From the NCBI GenBank assembly GCA_913048385.1, contig CAJWVZ010000003.1, positions 1 to 64,000 of the forward strand: a stretch of DNA of 64,000 nucleotides. The letters are read 5' to 3'. Under the pieces are notes generated by a model. It was not told the origin of the DNA and did not search any database. It saw only the letters and a list, made by a program, of their open reading frames with translations. A program made the position numbers and the translations under genes. Each line of letters begins with the position of its first letter. Positions within the stretch are counted from its first letter, which is position 1. Shown here piece after piece: positions 18,738 to 27,191 of the stretch. Origin of the DNA: an uncultured Gammaproteobacteria bacterium. GTDB lineage: Bacteria; Pseudomonadota; Gammaproteobacteria; Pseudomonadales; Pseudohongiellaceae.

Positions 18738-19430
18738 TCAAGCAAGTGATAGCCGAGATTTTCGAGCCTCCGAATAGTGTTTGGCCACCGCCTTCTCTGC
18801 CAAATCAGGGTCTCTTGATTCAATGGCTGTGATAATCTCGGAGTGCTCTTGAATCGCATCGTCGATACGAGCGGGGTTATCAAATGGTCTCCCTTTCAAT
18901 TGACCGATTCTTGTCCGCAATAGTTTTAGCGTCTGGGACAGGTAATTGTTATTACATGCGTCGTAGATAACCACATGAAATTGGTTGTCAATTTTGGCAA
19001 GCAGTTCTGGCTCGTTTCGTGCTGACTTAAAAAGAGATAGATTGGTTTTGAGCATTTCTATCTCTAAATCTGAGATATGTAGGGCGGTCGCGCGAACAGC
19101 TGTAATTTCCAGTTCATCACGAACATGGTAAAAATCTTCGGACTCTTCGGCTGTTAGCTGAGTGACGCAGACTGATCCACCCGGCAATTGTTCGAGCAAC
19201 CCTTCAGTCACTAACTGGCGTATCGATTCACGAATAGGCGTGCGACTCATGCCTAATTCTTTGGCGAGTGCAGCGAAGTCAATTTCTTGGCCAGGGTTTA
19301 TTTTCCCTGTCTGGATAGCGTCGCGGAAATAGGCTAACGCTCTATCAGTTAACGGCATGTTAACTTGCGCCGACGAATGCTTTGTTTTCAAAGATGCTTT
19401 CATGGGGACGGAGTGTAAAGAATCTTTCAT
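18738..19430 (-). CDS. GntR-family regulator, FadR/FCD subfamily (1)
   Basis: 230 residues. The winged helix lies at about 27-90 (FAALAKELGMSRTPIRESIRQLVTEGLLEQ is the GntR signature). An all-helical FCD domain follows (about 95-222) with the metal-site histidines in NQFHVVIY, QEHSEII and AKHYSEA. FCD regulators bind small organic acids and usually repress their operator. An exact copy of the 16-bp operator (site C) lies upstream, which suggests autorepression and control of the other 12 sites. The start is uncertain: the ATGs at 19430, 19403 and 19358 all lack a good ribosome site, and an intrinsic terminator sits just upstream. Confidence 0.9.
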   Translation of the reverse strand: MKDSLHSVPMKASLKTKHSSAQVNMPLTDRALAYFRDAIQTGKINPGQEIDFAALAKELGMSRTPIRESIRQLVTEGLLEQLPGGSVCVTQLTAEESEDFYHVRDELEITAVRATALHISDLEIEMLKTNLSLFKSARNEPELLAKIDNQFHVVIYDACNNNYLSQTLKLLRTRIGQLKGRPFDNPARIDDAIQEHSEIITAIESRDPDLAEKAVAKHYSEARKSRLSLA

Positions 19431-19456
19431 CTCAGGGGAAGGACCCCGCCACGGAT

Positions 19457-19490
19457 AAAAAAAAGCCCAACAGCCAAAGGCGTTGGGCTA
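19457..19490 (-). terminator. Intrinsic terminator between operator C and gntR
   Basis: On the minus strand AGCCCAACGCCTTTGGC and its partner arm form a hairpin (AGCCCAAC/GTTGGGCT, then GCC/GGC around AAA with one bulged base). It is followed by eight T residues (19464-19457). The stem plus T-run is a textbook Rho-independent terminator. It ends any transcript from the site C promoter 27 bases before the gntR frame opens. Confidence 0.85.
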
Positions 19491-19591
19491 AGGAGACACA
19501 TAACAAGAGTCAGTACATACGTAAAGGAGAGAGAACATATGCGAGAACTCTGTATCTTGATATACATAAACGTCAGAAACATTTGTGTATT
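19457..19591 (-). ncRNA. Candidate operator-controlled small RNA or gntR leader, about 135 nt
   Basis: On the minus strand a promoter-like TTGACA (19625-19620) and TATAAA (19604-19599) are separated by 15 bases, with operator C laid over the spacer and -10. Transcription from about 19591 would meet the intrinsic terminator at 19457-19490. The predicted RNA contains a CU-rich stretch, CTCTCTCCTTTACG (from 19536 down to 19521), complementary to AAAGGAG ribosome sites such as those of the genes starting at 17181 and 22350. It could be a small RNA, or an attenuator leader for gntR: a 16-codon frame MFSLLYVCTDSCYVSP stops right at the hairpin. A rival reading is a plus-strand 41-codon frame at 19539-19664 behind AAAGGAG. 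Confidence 0.35.
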
Positions 19592-19599
19592 CGTGTACT

Positions 19600-19615
19600 T
19601 TATACAATTGAATAA
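19600..19615. promoter_or_regulatory. GntR-type operator, site C
   Basis: TTATACAATTGAATAA, the exact consensus read on the minus strand. TTGACA lies 15 bases before TATAAA in the direction of gntR, so the operator occludes the -10 and most of the spacer. Confidence 0.85.
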
Positions 19616-19756
19616 AATATGTCAAGAGATGGTGCGTGCTTATTATTTGTTTTGCGCTATGTAAGTTTTCTGACAACAATTTCTGGAATCTTCGTCGTTG
19701 AAAACCTTATGTCGTTGTTCTTCGATATTCTCTGGTAACAGGACCTCTCTAAAATC

Positions 19757-21055
19757 TCATTTAAGTGCTTGGTATACCAGCGTGCTAAATTTCGCTCGAA
19801 TGTCAGATTGACTTGGTCGAACCTGAGACATAAACACGGCAATCAAATTTTCACTTGGATCAATCCAATAGGAGGTCAGATATGCGCCGCTCCAAGAGAA
19901 GGTGCCAATTGAACCAAGCTCACCCACTTGAGCGGGATCAACAACAACCTCAAAACTCAAACCGAAGTCAGGTACTTGATCGCCGTTTGAGTCTATACGA
20001 GCACTGCGCATAAGTTCTACCGATTTGCGGCTCAGGATTCTAGAGCCATCCAAGTCTCCCTCGTTAAGCAACATCTGGATGAAACGAGAGTAATCATAGG
20101 CGGTCGAAGATAAGCCGGCACCCCCCGAATAATAAGTCTTGCCGTTTCCAATCGGATAACGAGGGTTGTCGAGGATAATATTAGATTCGTTACCGCGCGA
20201 GACAATTAATTCTGAATCTTTTGTCTCTGCATAGAGCGTGACAAGTCGATTAGCCTTGTTTTCAGGTAAATAGAAATAGGTGTCGTGCATTTGCAATGGA
20301 ATAAAAATTTCTTCGTCAAAAAATTGATCTAATGAACTGCCGCTGACAACCTCGATGAGATATCCGAGTAAGTCTAGGCTCAGGCCGTAGGTGTAGTCTG
20401 ATCCAGGCTCAAAAAGTAATGGTTGCTCAGCTAATAATTTCATTTGAGTCGCCAACGTCGTTTCTCTGCTGGTCATTCCATCAATTATTCCAGCCATGAC
20501 ATAAGAACTCTGAACGCTGTTTGATGCGAACGGATAGCTGAGGCCAGAGGAATGCGTAAAAAGGTCAATAATTTTGATCGGTGTCGTGGCGGCGACTACG
20601 GCGGATGCATCACCATTTGAATTTACCTCAGAGACCATCATCATATCGGCATACTCGGGAACGTACTTTGATATGGGGTCGTTCAGCTGAAAAAGCCCAC
20701 GCTCATATAAGATCATCGCACCTGCAGCCGTCACAGCTTTTGTCATTGAAGCTATGCGGAATATACTGTCTTTTTGCATAGGGGTTGAGGCTGCAATATC
20801 TGAAAAGCCAAAGCTCTTGTGGTACGCTAATTTGCCATCGCGAGCAATCAGCGCCACTGCGCCCGGTATCTTCCCATTCGCGATTTCTGCATTGATTGCC
20901 TCATCGATTCTGTTCAGGCGCTCTGTGAGAAAGCCTGTGGAGTCAAGTGGAGCAGATTCTGGTGATTGAGCTCGCGCAGTGTTGCCGGCAGAGAGTAATA
21001 AGGCTAATAGGAAAATAGCTGTTTTTATTCTTTGTTTTGCGGATAAAGTTCGCAT
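19757..21055 (-). CDS. Exported serine hydrolase, class C beta-lactamase/esterase (EstB-like) family
   Basis: 432 residues with a signal peptide (about 1-29, ending NTARA-QS). The catalytic S-x-x-K is SMTK in FRIASMTKAVTAAG, and the Tyr motif is YTYGLSLDLLGYLIEV (Y-x-x-S/L type). Family members are periplasmic esterases, peptidases or beta-lactamase-like enzymes, and substrate preference cannot be told. A degenerate copy of the regulon operator (about 12 of 16 positions, near 21068-21083) lies before the start but is too weak to count. It sits between gntR and the NHL-repeat gene on the same strand. Confidence 0.85.
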   Translation of the reverse strand: MRTLSAKQRIKTAIFLLALLLSAGNTARAQSPESAPLDSTGFLTERLNRIDEAINAEIANGKIPGAVALIARDGKLAYHKSFGFSDIAASTPMQKDSIFRIASMTKAVTAAGAMILYERGLFQLNDPISKYVPEYADMMMVSEVNSNGDASAVVAATTPIKIIDLFTHSSGLSYPFASNSVQSSYVMAGIIDGMTSRETTLATQMKLLAEQPLLFEPGSDYTYGLSLDLLGYLIEVVSGSSLDQFFDEEIFIPLQMHDTYFYLPENKANRLVTLYAETKDSELIVSRGNESNIILDNPRYPIGNGKTYYSGGAGLSSTAYDYSRFIQMLLNEGDLDGSRILSRKSVELMRSARIDSNGDQVPDFGLSFEVVVDPAQVGELGSIGTFSWSGAYLTSYWIDPSENLIAVFMSQVRPSQSDIRAKFSTLVYQALK

Positions 21056-21153
21056 GCTTTTGCCTCATTTACATTTGAAAATAGTGTCCCTGCCTACAAC
21101 TGGGCGAAAAGAAGACAACGTCTCACGGCAGTATTTTCAGAATTGACTAATTG

Positions 21154-22350
21154 TTAGGGGATTAATAACGGAACGAAACGGGTCATACCTTTAAAAACGC
21201 CGACGTCCCCGGCGTATATGTTGCCGTCTTTGTCAGCGGTGACGCCTTCTCCCATCGCACCAACGCCACCCATACCCGATGGCCGAACAGTGGAAACATG
21301 TTCCGGTATAAAATACAGAACTTCACCATTGCGAGCGTTGCCAACACGCAATCCCTTCCTCCATCCGCCTGGGTTGTAGTTTTCATCAGACTCCGAATCG
21401 ATGGCGTAGAGCATATCATTGCTTGGGTCTATGTGGATTCCTGAGATTCGGCTGAATTGGTACCAAGTATCAAGCCACTCACCATCTTGCGTGAAAATCT
21501 GAATACGGTTGTTGCCACGATCTGCAACGAAGAGACGACCCTTGGAATCCATTGCGAGGCCGTGGGGAGAGCGGAACTGGCCATCATCCCAGCCATATTC
21601 CCCGAAATGACCGATGTAAGTCCCATCGGGCGCCCACATAGTTATTCGACTCTTAGTCTCTGCGTTGGGTTCTTCTTGGAACTGAGCCCCGTGCGTTTCC
21701 GCGATGTATATACGGCCACTAGGTGCGATCAGAACGTCATTGGGCTCGGTAAGGTGTGTAGGTGGGTCACCTAGTTCTCCCGGTGTGCCGATCGTCATAA
21801 GAAGTTCGCCTTCGGGACTAAATTTTAAAATTGCACTACCCAACTGGGCCGCGATCGGGTTCTGTTTGATTTCATCTGCTCGGGCAGTGCGGGCATCTGC
21901 GATCCAAACGTTGCCTTCATGGTCCACGTCAATGCCGTGCGGCCACAGAATTTGGCCGGCACCGAATTGTTTTACAACACGTCCGTTCGGGTCGAGTTTT
22001 ACGATTGGGTTTATGTTGGGAGCGGTGGCACACTGATTGTTGCCGCAACGATCTCCAGCCCAAACATGGACTCCGTCAACGTCGATATCAACTGCACTGA
22101 CCGAGCCCCATCGACGTCCGTCTGGTAAGGAGCCAAAATTGCGCTGTGTGAGATAAGGGTTTGGTAAGTTGTTGATCGGTCGCTGACCCGAGTGCGCTGC
22201 AGGTTTTCCAGTCTCCGCCATCGACCCCTCAGTCTGAGCCATTGGATTTGATTGTGCCATGATGCCTGAAGACACCACGAGAGCTGTAAATCCGAACAAA
22301 TTATTTCTTGTGATATTCTTTAGCCAAATAATAAAGTCACCCATTGTCAT
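21154..22350 (-). CDS. Exported NHL-repeat beta-propeller, peptidyl-alpha-hydroxyglycine lyase (PAL)-like
   Basis: 398 residues. AAAGGAGGAAAC precedes the ATG at 22350, and an N-terminal hydrophobic segment (about 18-34) serves as signal peptide. The mature chain has NHL repeats, clearest in SPHGLAMDSKGRLFVADRGNNRIQIF (21-residue blocks with D-x-G-N-R) and WPHGIDVDHEGNVWIADA. Bacterial proteins of this type are often annotated as alpha-amidating lyase. The lyase follows a PHM-type copper hydroxylase in peptide amidation, and PHM-like genes lie on both sides here. Activity is an inference; a plain scaffolding propeller is equally possible. The divergent gene and operator D lie upstream. Confidence 0.65.
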   Translation of the reverse strand: MTMGDFIIWLKNITRNNLFGFTALVVSSGIMAQSNPMAQTEGSMAETGKPAAHSGQRPINNLPNPYLTQRNFGSLPDGRRWGSVSAVDIDVDGVHVWAGDRCGNNQCATAPNINPIVKLDPNGRVVKQFGAGQILWPHGIDVDHEGNVWIADARTARADEIKQNPIAAQLGSAILKFSPEGELLMTIGTPGELGDPPTHLTEPNDVLIAPSGRIYIAETHGAQFQEEPNAETKSRITMWAPDGTYIGHFGEYGWDDGQFRSPHGLAMDSKGRLFVADRGNNRIQIFTQDGEWLDTWYQFSRISGIHIDPSNDMLYAIDSESDENYNPGGWRKGLRVGNARNGEVLYFIPEHVSTVRPSGMGGVGAMGEGVTADKDGNIYAGDVGVFKGMTRFVPLLIP

Positions 22351-22493
22351 AATGTTTCCTCCTTTAAAATCTAAAAAATATTTTTTATGATTTTATTGCT
22401 TGTAAAAATAGTTGGCACTAGTAACCGGATTTATTTGACCAAAGGTCTGTAATCTTTACTATCCTATTACAACCGTATATATTAGTCTAAAAT

Positions 22494-22509
22494 TTATACA
22501 ATTGAATAA
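22494..22509. promoter_or_regulatory. GntR-type operator, site D
   Basis: TTATACAATTGAATAA, the exact consensus in reverse orientation. It lies between the divergent NHL-repeat gene and the DGxPD gene, 71 bases before the ATG at 22581, and may control both. Confidence 0.85.
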
Positions 22510-22580
22510 AATTTGGCCTCCGCTGAAGATTGAATCCACGCATTAGCCTTCAGAGCGGTTGCCGGATAAGAGACAACGCC

Positions 22581-23603
22581 ATGAAAATGTTTATGAACTC
22601 GAAGTCACTATGTATTATTTGTCTGCATACGCTCATCACGGTTGGAACCGCTTGTGCTCAGTCTTCTTATCAGGCTCCGCTAACTATCGATGGCCATCCT
22701 GACATCCAGGGGGTTTGGGCAAACAATACAGTGACCCCAGTGCAACGTCCTGATGTGTTTGAGGGTCGGGAATTTCTTACTGCTGAAGAAATGCAAATTA
22801 TTTCGACGAGAGCTAATGAAATTACTGCCGATACCGATGACGCGCTGTTCGGTGAATCAGTGATTACATCAGCATTGACGGGCAACGTTAAATCTAATGA
22901 TCCATCAACGGGTAATTATGATCAGTTTTGGTTGGCAGATCGAAGTATACATAATCGGACTTCCCAGATCATTGACCCTCCTAATGGCAAATACCCTGCG
23001 CTTACCGAGGAAGGCATAGCTCGGCGAGAACGGATGGGACAGTTGAGGAATAATTCGGCCGCAGCAGGTGAACGCTTTGAGACGTTAGATTCATACGAAA
23101 CTTTAAGTCAGGATGACCGGTGTATTACTAACGGTGCACCTTACTTAGATTCTGGCTACAACAGTTATTGGCAGATAGTGCAGTCGAAGGATTACGTTGT
23201 AATCGTTCAAGAGATGATTCACGACGCTCGTATCATTCCGATTAAGAGTATGCCAATTCTTTCCGATGAGATCGAACTGCTCCATGGTGATTCTCGCGGG
23301 TACTGGGACGGCGACACCCTTGTAGTAGAAACGCGTAATTTCTCAAACAGGAGCGAGCTTAGTCACAATCGAGCTGAGTTGAACGTTGAGCGTTTCACCC
23401 GCATCGGAGAGACGGAATTGCGCTACCAAATTACTTCGAATGACCCGGGTACCTATTCGGCAACTTATACGCGAGAAATTATTTTCGATTATTCTGATGG
23501 TGACATATATGAATTTGCCTGCCACGAGGGAAATTATGCGTTACCAAACATGTTACGAGGTGCGCGTGAGGAAGAGCGTCGAGCAAGAGCGAGTTTCAAT
23601 TAG
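22581..23603 (+). CDS. Exported DGxPD-GxW family protein of unknown function (1)
   Basis: 340 residues from the ATG at 22581, chosen because it gives a compact signal peptide (KSLCIICLHTLITVGTACAQ). A longer in-frame start at 22530 would be only 20 bases from the operator. Motifs are TIDGHPDIQGVWANNTVTP after the cleavage site, IVQEMIHDARIIPI, the block GDSRGYWDGDTLVVETRNFS and ERFTRIGETELRYQITSNDP. The protein at 30519 has the same order of motifs (DGNPDFGGIW, GHSRGYFEGDSLVIDVTD, ERYTHIG). I know this as a conserved secreted family without assigned function. It is first in a probable three-gene operon with a PHM-like protein and a flavin enzyme, under operator D. Confidence 0.65.
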   Translation: MKMFMNSKSLCIICLHTLITVGTACAQSSYQAPLTIDGHPDIQGVWANNTVTPVQRPDVFEGREFLTAEEMQIISTRANEITADTDDALFGESVITSALTGNVKSNDPSTGNYDQFWLADRSIHNRTSQIIDPPNGKYPALTEEGIARRERMGQLRNNSAAAGERFETLDSYETLSQDDRCITNGAPYLDSGYNSYWQIVQSKDYVVIVQEMIHDARIIPIKSMPILSDEIELLHGDSRGYWDGDTLVVETRNFSNRSELSHNRAELNVERFTRIGETELRYQITSNDPGTYSATYTREIIFDYSDGDIYEFACHEGNYALPNMLRGAREEERRARASFN

Positions 23604-23647
23604 TGCTTGCTCTTGTCTGATCAGATGGTGAGAGGTGCGAACTCATT

Positions 23648-24874
23648 TTGTTAGACTCTAAGGCCCGCAATTTTTTATTTATCTACCTGTTTCTTTCGTG
23701 GAGTTGCTTAGGTTTTTCTGACACCCGGATAACGGCAGGTCCGCATATTGGGTATACTTATGACGACGCCTTGGTGGGGGAAAAGCAGGGTAGTTCGCCC
23801 GGTGATCCCTCTTCGAAACGGGGCTGGGAATTAGGTAGTCCCGACCTTATCGTGAAACTGGCGACACCATATTCCATTCCAAAGGGCGACTCTGACGTCT
23901 TTCGTAATTTCGTGATTCCAAATGTCACTGCGTCAGATCGTTATGTTCGCGGGCTTGAGTTCAAGCTTGATGATTACAGACTTGTTCACCATGCTGAGTT
24001 TCGGGTTGATGAGACTGAGGTTTCGTTGCAACGCGATGATGCGGATCCAGTGACCGGCTACGCTGGGATGAGTAATGTTACTGCACAGTATCCTGACGGA
24101 CATTTTATAAATTGGGTGCCAGGAAAGCGGGCATCTTATTTACCTAATGATCTTGCTTGGCGGCTTCCAGCGGGCGCAGATCTCGTGGTTCAGCTGCACA
24201 TGATGCCGACTGACTCTGAGGGAATGGTCGATCCGGAAATTGCGCTCTACTTCGCTGATAACCCCCCTGAACTGAGACCTCGGATGCTTTGGTTGGGCTC
24301 GCGTTGGCTGCCAATTAGTGCTGGAGAAACGCGGTTCTCGGTTCGTGATAGTTTTAAATTACCTATCGACGTTGAGGTGCTGAGCGTTCTTCCGCATTGT
24401 CATTTCATATGCAAGACGGTTGAAGCGTGGGCTATTCAGCCGGATGGCAGCCAAATGTGGCTTGCGAGAGTTGAGGAATGGGATTTTTACAGTCAGCAGG
24501 AAACGCGTTTCATACAACCGCTCAGACTGCCGCGCGGCACAAATATATTGGTGGAGTTTGGTTATGATAATTCCATAGAGAACGAACGTAATCCAAATTT
24601 TCCCCCTGTAGACATTAAATTTGGCCCTCTTTCTTCCAACGAAATGGCAGACTTTTGGATTCAAGTCTTGACTCAGAATGAAGATGCGGGCGAGAGAATT
24701 AGTCAATCCTCCGCGATCCACTTGCAAAAAAGAATAATTGAACATCAGGAGCGGCAAGTTGAACTTATGCCTGATGTCAATGGCTACATCGAGTTGGCGC
24801 GCAGCCACAGGATCCTCAATGAGCTTAATAGGACTGCGAGGTTGGAAAGTAGTGCTAGTCAAGAATCCCGTTGA
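23648..24874 (+). CDS. Exported copper type II (PHM-like) monooxygenase-like protein without heme
   Basis: 408 residues; the start is TTG at 23648 with GAGAGGTG upstream, giving a signal peptide that ends near GFSDT. No CxxCH is present. The PHM-like copper ligands can be traced: LVHHAEFR (His pair), VVQLHMMP, LPHCHFICKTVEAW (H-x-H) and SSNEMADFWIQV (Met). Relatives usually read PHAHYLGK at the third site; here a Cys lies between the two His and the Gly is Ile-Cys. It is expected in the periplasm as a copper hydroxylase or electron-transfer partner with an unknown substrate. The gene lies 44 bases after the DGxPD gene and 36 before the flavin enzyme. Confidence 0.7.
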   Translation: MLDSKARNFLFIYLFLSWSCLGFSDTRITAGPHIGYTYDDALVGEKQGSSPGDPSSKRGWELGSPDLIVKLATPYSIPKGDSDVFRNFVIPNVTASDRYVRGLEFKLDDYRLVHHAEFRVDETEVSLQRDDADPVTGYAGMSNVTAQYPDGHFINWVPGKRASYLPNDLAWRLPAGADLVVQLHMMPTDSEGMVDPEIALYFADNPPELRPRMLWLGSRWLPISAGETRFSVRDSFKLPIDVEVLSVLPHCHFICKTVEAWAIQPDGSQMWLARVEEWDFYSQQETRFIQPLRLPRGTNILVEFGYDNSIENERNPNFPPVDIKFGPLSSNEMADFWIQVLTQNEDAGERISQSSAIHLQKRIIEHQERQVELMPDVNGYIELARSHRILNELNRTARLESSASQESR

Positions 24875-24910
24875 AGCTGTAAATTTTTAAAAAATTTTGT
24901 AGGAAAACAT

Positions 24911-26950
24911 ATGATGGCAGATGTCCTTTTTGAATCATTTAAAATCAAAGAAACTACGTTTAAAAATCGTATTTTTTCTGCGGCACATGAACCTGCCTTC
25001 ACCGAAGAGGGGATGACGGCAAGACGATACATCGCATATCACGAGGAAAAGGCTAGGGGAGGGATGGCGATGTCCATGATCGGAGCCTCGACAGTCGTCA
25101 GCCGTGACTCCCCCGCAACATTCGGAAATGTGGATGCCTCAACCGACCGAATTATAGAATGGTGGGGTAAGCTCGCTGCGACTATGTCTGTTTATGACTG
25201 TAAGGTAATTACTCAGCTCACTCATCTCGGCCGACGAACGAGTTGGGCAGACCCAGATTGGTTACCCCTCATGTCGGCATCATGTGTTCGTGAACAGGCG
25301 CACAAGCAATATCCTAAAGCGGTAGAGATTGAGGATATTAATCGAATTAAAGCTGAGTATGTTGCGGCAGCTATTCGTGCCGAACAGGCAGGACTTGATG
25401 GGATTGAGTTAATGGCGTACGTGCAGTTTGCCGGCTCGTTTCTGATATCAGATCAGAATTTTCGCAACGATCAGTATGGTGGTCAGAGCATCGAAAACCG
25501 GATGCGTTTTAGCTTAGAAGTCCTCGAAGAAATCCGCGCGGCCGTTAGTAATGATTTTATCGTTGGGATTCGGACAACCGGCGGTGATCCTGACGGAATG
25601 AGTGAGGAAGAAGCGCTCGACATCAATTTACGTTACGCCGATAGTGAGATGACTGACTATCTCAATATCGTTTACGGCTCAGTGATGGGAAGTGAGGTAG
25701 GCGTTAGTAGGTCGGTTCCACCAATGGGTACTCCTGCCTCTCCGCACACAGAAAAGCTTAAAAATATTCGCAGCCAAATAAGTGTGCCAGTGATTCATTC
25801 ATGTCGGATAATGGATCTCAGTTCAGCAAGGAACGCGCTCGAGATTGGGGCGATGGACATGGTGGGAATGACCCGTGCACACATGGCCGACCCTCATATA
25901 CTCACTAAATTTTCGGCTGGTGAGGAACATAGAATTCGGCCTTGCGTCGGAGCCGGACACTGCATCGATCAGATTTACCATTCGGGCGCTGCCTACTGTA
26001 TTCATAATCCGTCGACCGGGCGTGAGCAGACAATCCCTCAGCTTGTTGAAAAAAGTGTTGGCGCTCCAAAGAGTATAGTCGTCATCGGCGCTGGTCCTGC
26101 TGGGATGGAGGCTGCTCGGGTTTCAAGGCTGCGAGGACATGATGTGAGGATTTTTGAAGCCAGCTCAGCTGCGGGTGGTCAGCTGTTACTTGCGTCTCGA
26201 GCACCACGCAGAGGCGACCTGATTGGTATCGTTGATTGGCTCAAAGGTGAGCTTGAGCATAGCGGTGTGCCGATCGAGTATGACCGTTATATTGAGGCTG
26301 ATGATTTAGCGGGTATAGGAGCTGACATTATTGTAGTGGCAACGGGAGGTCTGCCAAATACAGAGTTTTTTGAGTCCGGTCACGAGTTGTGTATCTCAAG
26401 CTGGGATGTTTTGAGTGGACAAGCCAAGCTTGATGGTGACGTTTTGCTTTACGATGAGAACGGCGCCGAAGCGGGCGTAGGAACTGCAGAGTTCTTGATA
26501 GACCAAGGAAAAAAAATTCATATGGTGACGCCCGATAGACTCATAGGCACTCATATTGGACCCACAAATTATCCGCCAGCGATGGAAAAGTTTTACAACG
26601 CTCAAATGGAAATGACGACAGATCATAGATTAGTCTCATTGCGGCGCGAGGATAGAAAGGTAGTCGCCCGGTTATGGTGTGATCTCAGTGGTTCTGCTTT
26701 GGAAAAAATTGTTGATCATGTGGTGGTTGAAAATGGAACCCTGCCAGCCGACGGTGTTTATTTTGGCTTAAAAAAAGATTCCGTTAATTCAGGTGTGACA
26801 GATATCAACGCGCTGGCGGATCTTGAGATTCAATCCGTTACTCTCAATACAAAAGGGAGGTATCAGCTCTTCCGAATCGGTGACGCTGTCGCCAGTCGCA
26901 GTGTGCATGCGGCTATGTTTGAGGCTAGGCGATTGTGCATGATGTTTTAG
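24911..26950 (+). CDS. FMN/Fe-S/FAD oxidoreductase, N-methylproline demethylase (StcD)/dienoyl-CoA reductase type
   Basis: 679 residues. An OYE-type TIM barrel (about 1-340; FKNRIFSAAHEP, YHEEKARGG, THLGRR, NDQYGGQSIENRMRF) is followed by an iron-sulfur segment with Cys345, Cys351 and Cys363 and a FAD/NAD Rossmann domain from about 391 (VVIGAGPAGMEAARV). The N-terminal pattern resembles N-methylproline (stachydrine) demethylases, which release formaldehyde. The usual first-cluster spacing C-x2-C-x3-C lacks its second Cys, and the pocket motif typically HGH is YVQF here. I infer reductive or oxidative attack on a small N-methylated or enone substrate in the cytoplasm. It is last in the operator D operon. 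Confidence 0.75.
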   Translation: MMADVLFESFKIKETTFKNRIFSAAHEPAFTEEGMTARRYIAYHEEKARGGMAMSMIGASTVVSRDSPATFGNVDASTDRIIEWWGKLAATMSVYDCKVITQLTHLGRRTSWADPDWLPLMSASCVREQAHKQYPKAVEIEDINRIKAEYVAAAIRAEQAGLDGIELMAYVQFAGSFLISDQNFRNDQYGGQSIENRMRFSLEVLEEIRAAVSNDFIVGIRTTGGDPDGMSEEEALDINLRYADSEMTDYLNIVYGSVMGSEVGVSRSVPPMGTPASPHTEKLKNIRSQISVPVIHSCRIMDLSSARNALEIGAMDMVGMTRAHMADPHILTKFSAGEEHRIRPCVGAGHCIDQIYHSGAAYCIHNPSTGREQTIPQLVEKSVGAPKSIVVIGAGPAGMEAARVSRLRGHDVRIFEASSAAGGQLLLASRAPRRGDLIGIVDWLKGELEHSGVPIEYDRYIEADDLAGIGADIIVVATGGLPNTEFFESGHELCISSWDVLSGQAKLDGDVLLYDENGAEAGVGTAEFLIDQGKKIHMVTPDRLIGTHIGPTNYPPAMEKFYNAQMEMTTDHRLVSLRREDRKVVARLWCDLSGSALEKIVDHVVVENGTLPADGVYFGLKKDSVNSGVTDINALADLEIQSVTLNTKGRYQLFRIGDAVASRSVHAAMFEARRLCMMF

Positions 26951-27191
26951 TTAGTTCCACTGTCTCTCGGCTGTGATCTTATAAGCAATAAATTAGGCTA
27001 TGGTTCTCGCTAATCGTAAACGCAAAGCTTGCTGAAAAGAGACTTATGTTTTGTCCGCTCTGCAAATGATTTGGTGCTTGCTCTTGTTTTTTTCGTTCTG
27101 AGTAAGAGGCTTATTTCAGAACCGTGTTAATTAGACGCTAAGAAATGTTAAGAGTTCTGGTTTAAAGCTTACGGTCCTGTTTTGAAATAGA

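Noticed and set aside
21064-21086. Fourteenth operator copy before the serine hydrolase gene
   Set aside because: Only about 12 of 16 positions match, and the outer TTAT/ATAA ends are broken, so it was not counted.
23602-27086. Repeated GTGCTTGCTCTTGT in two intergenic regions
   Set aside because: A short match in two places with no symmetry, no third exact copy and no consistent placement relative to genes; likely chance.
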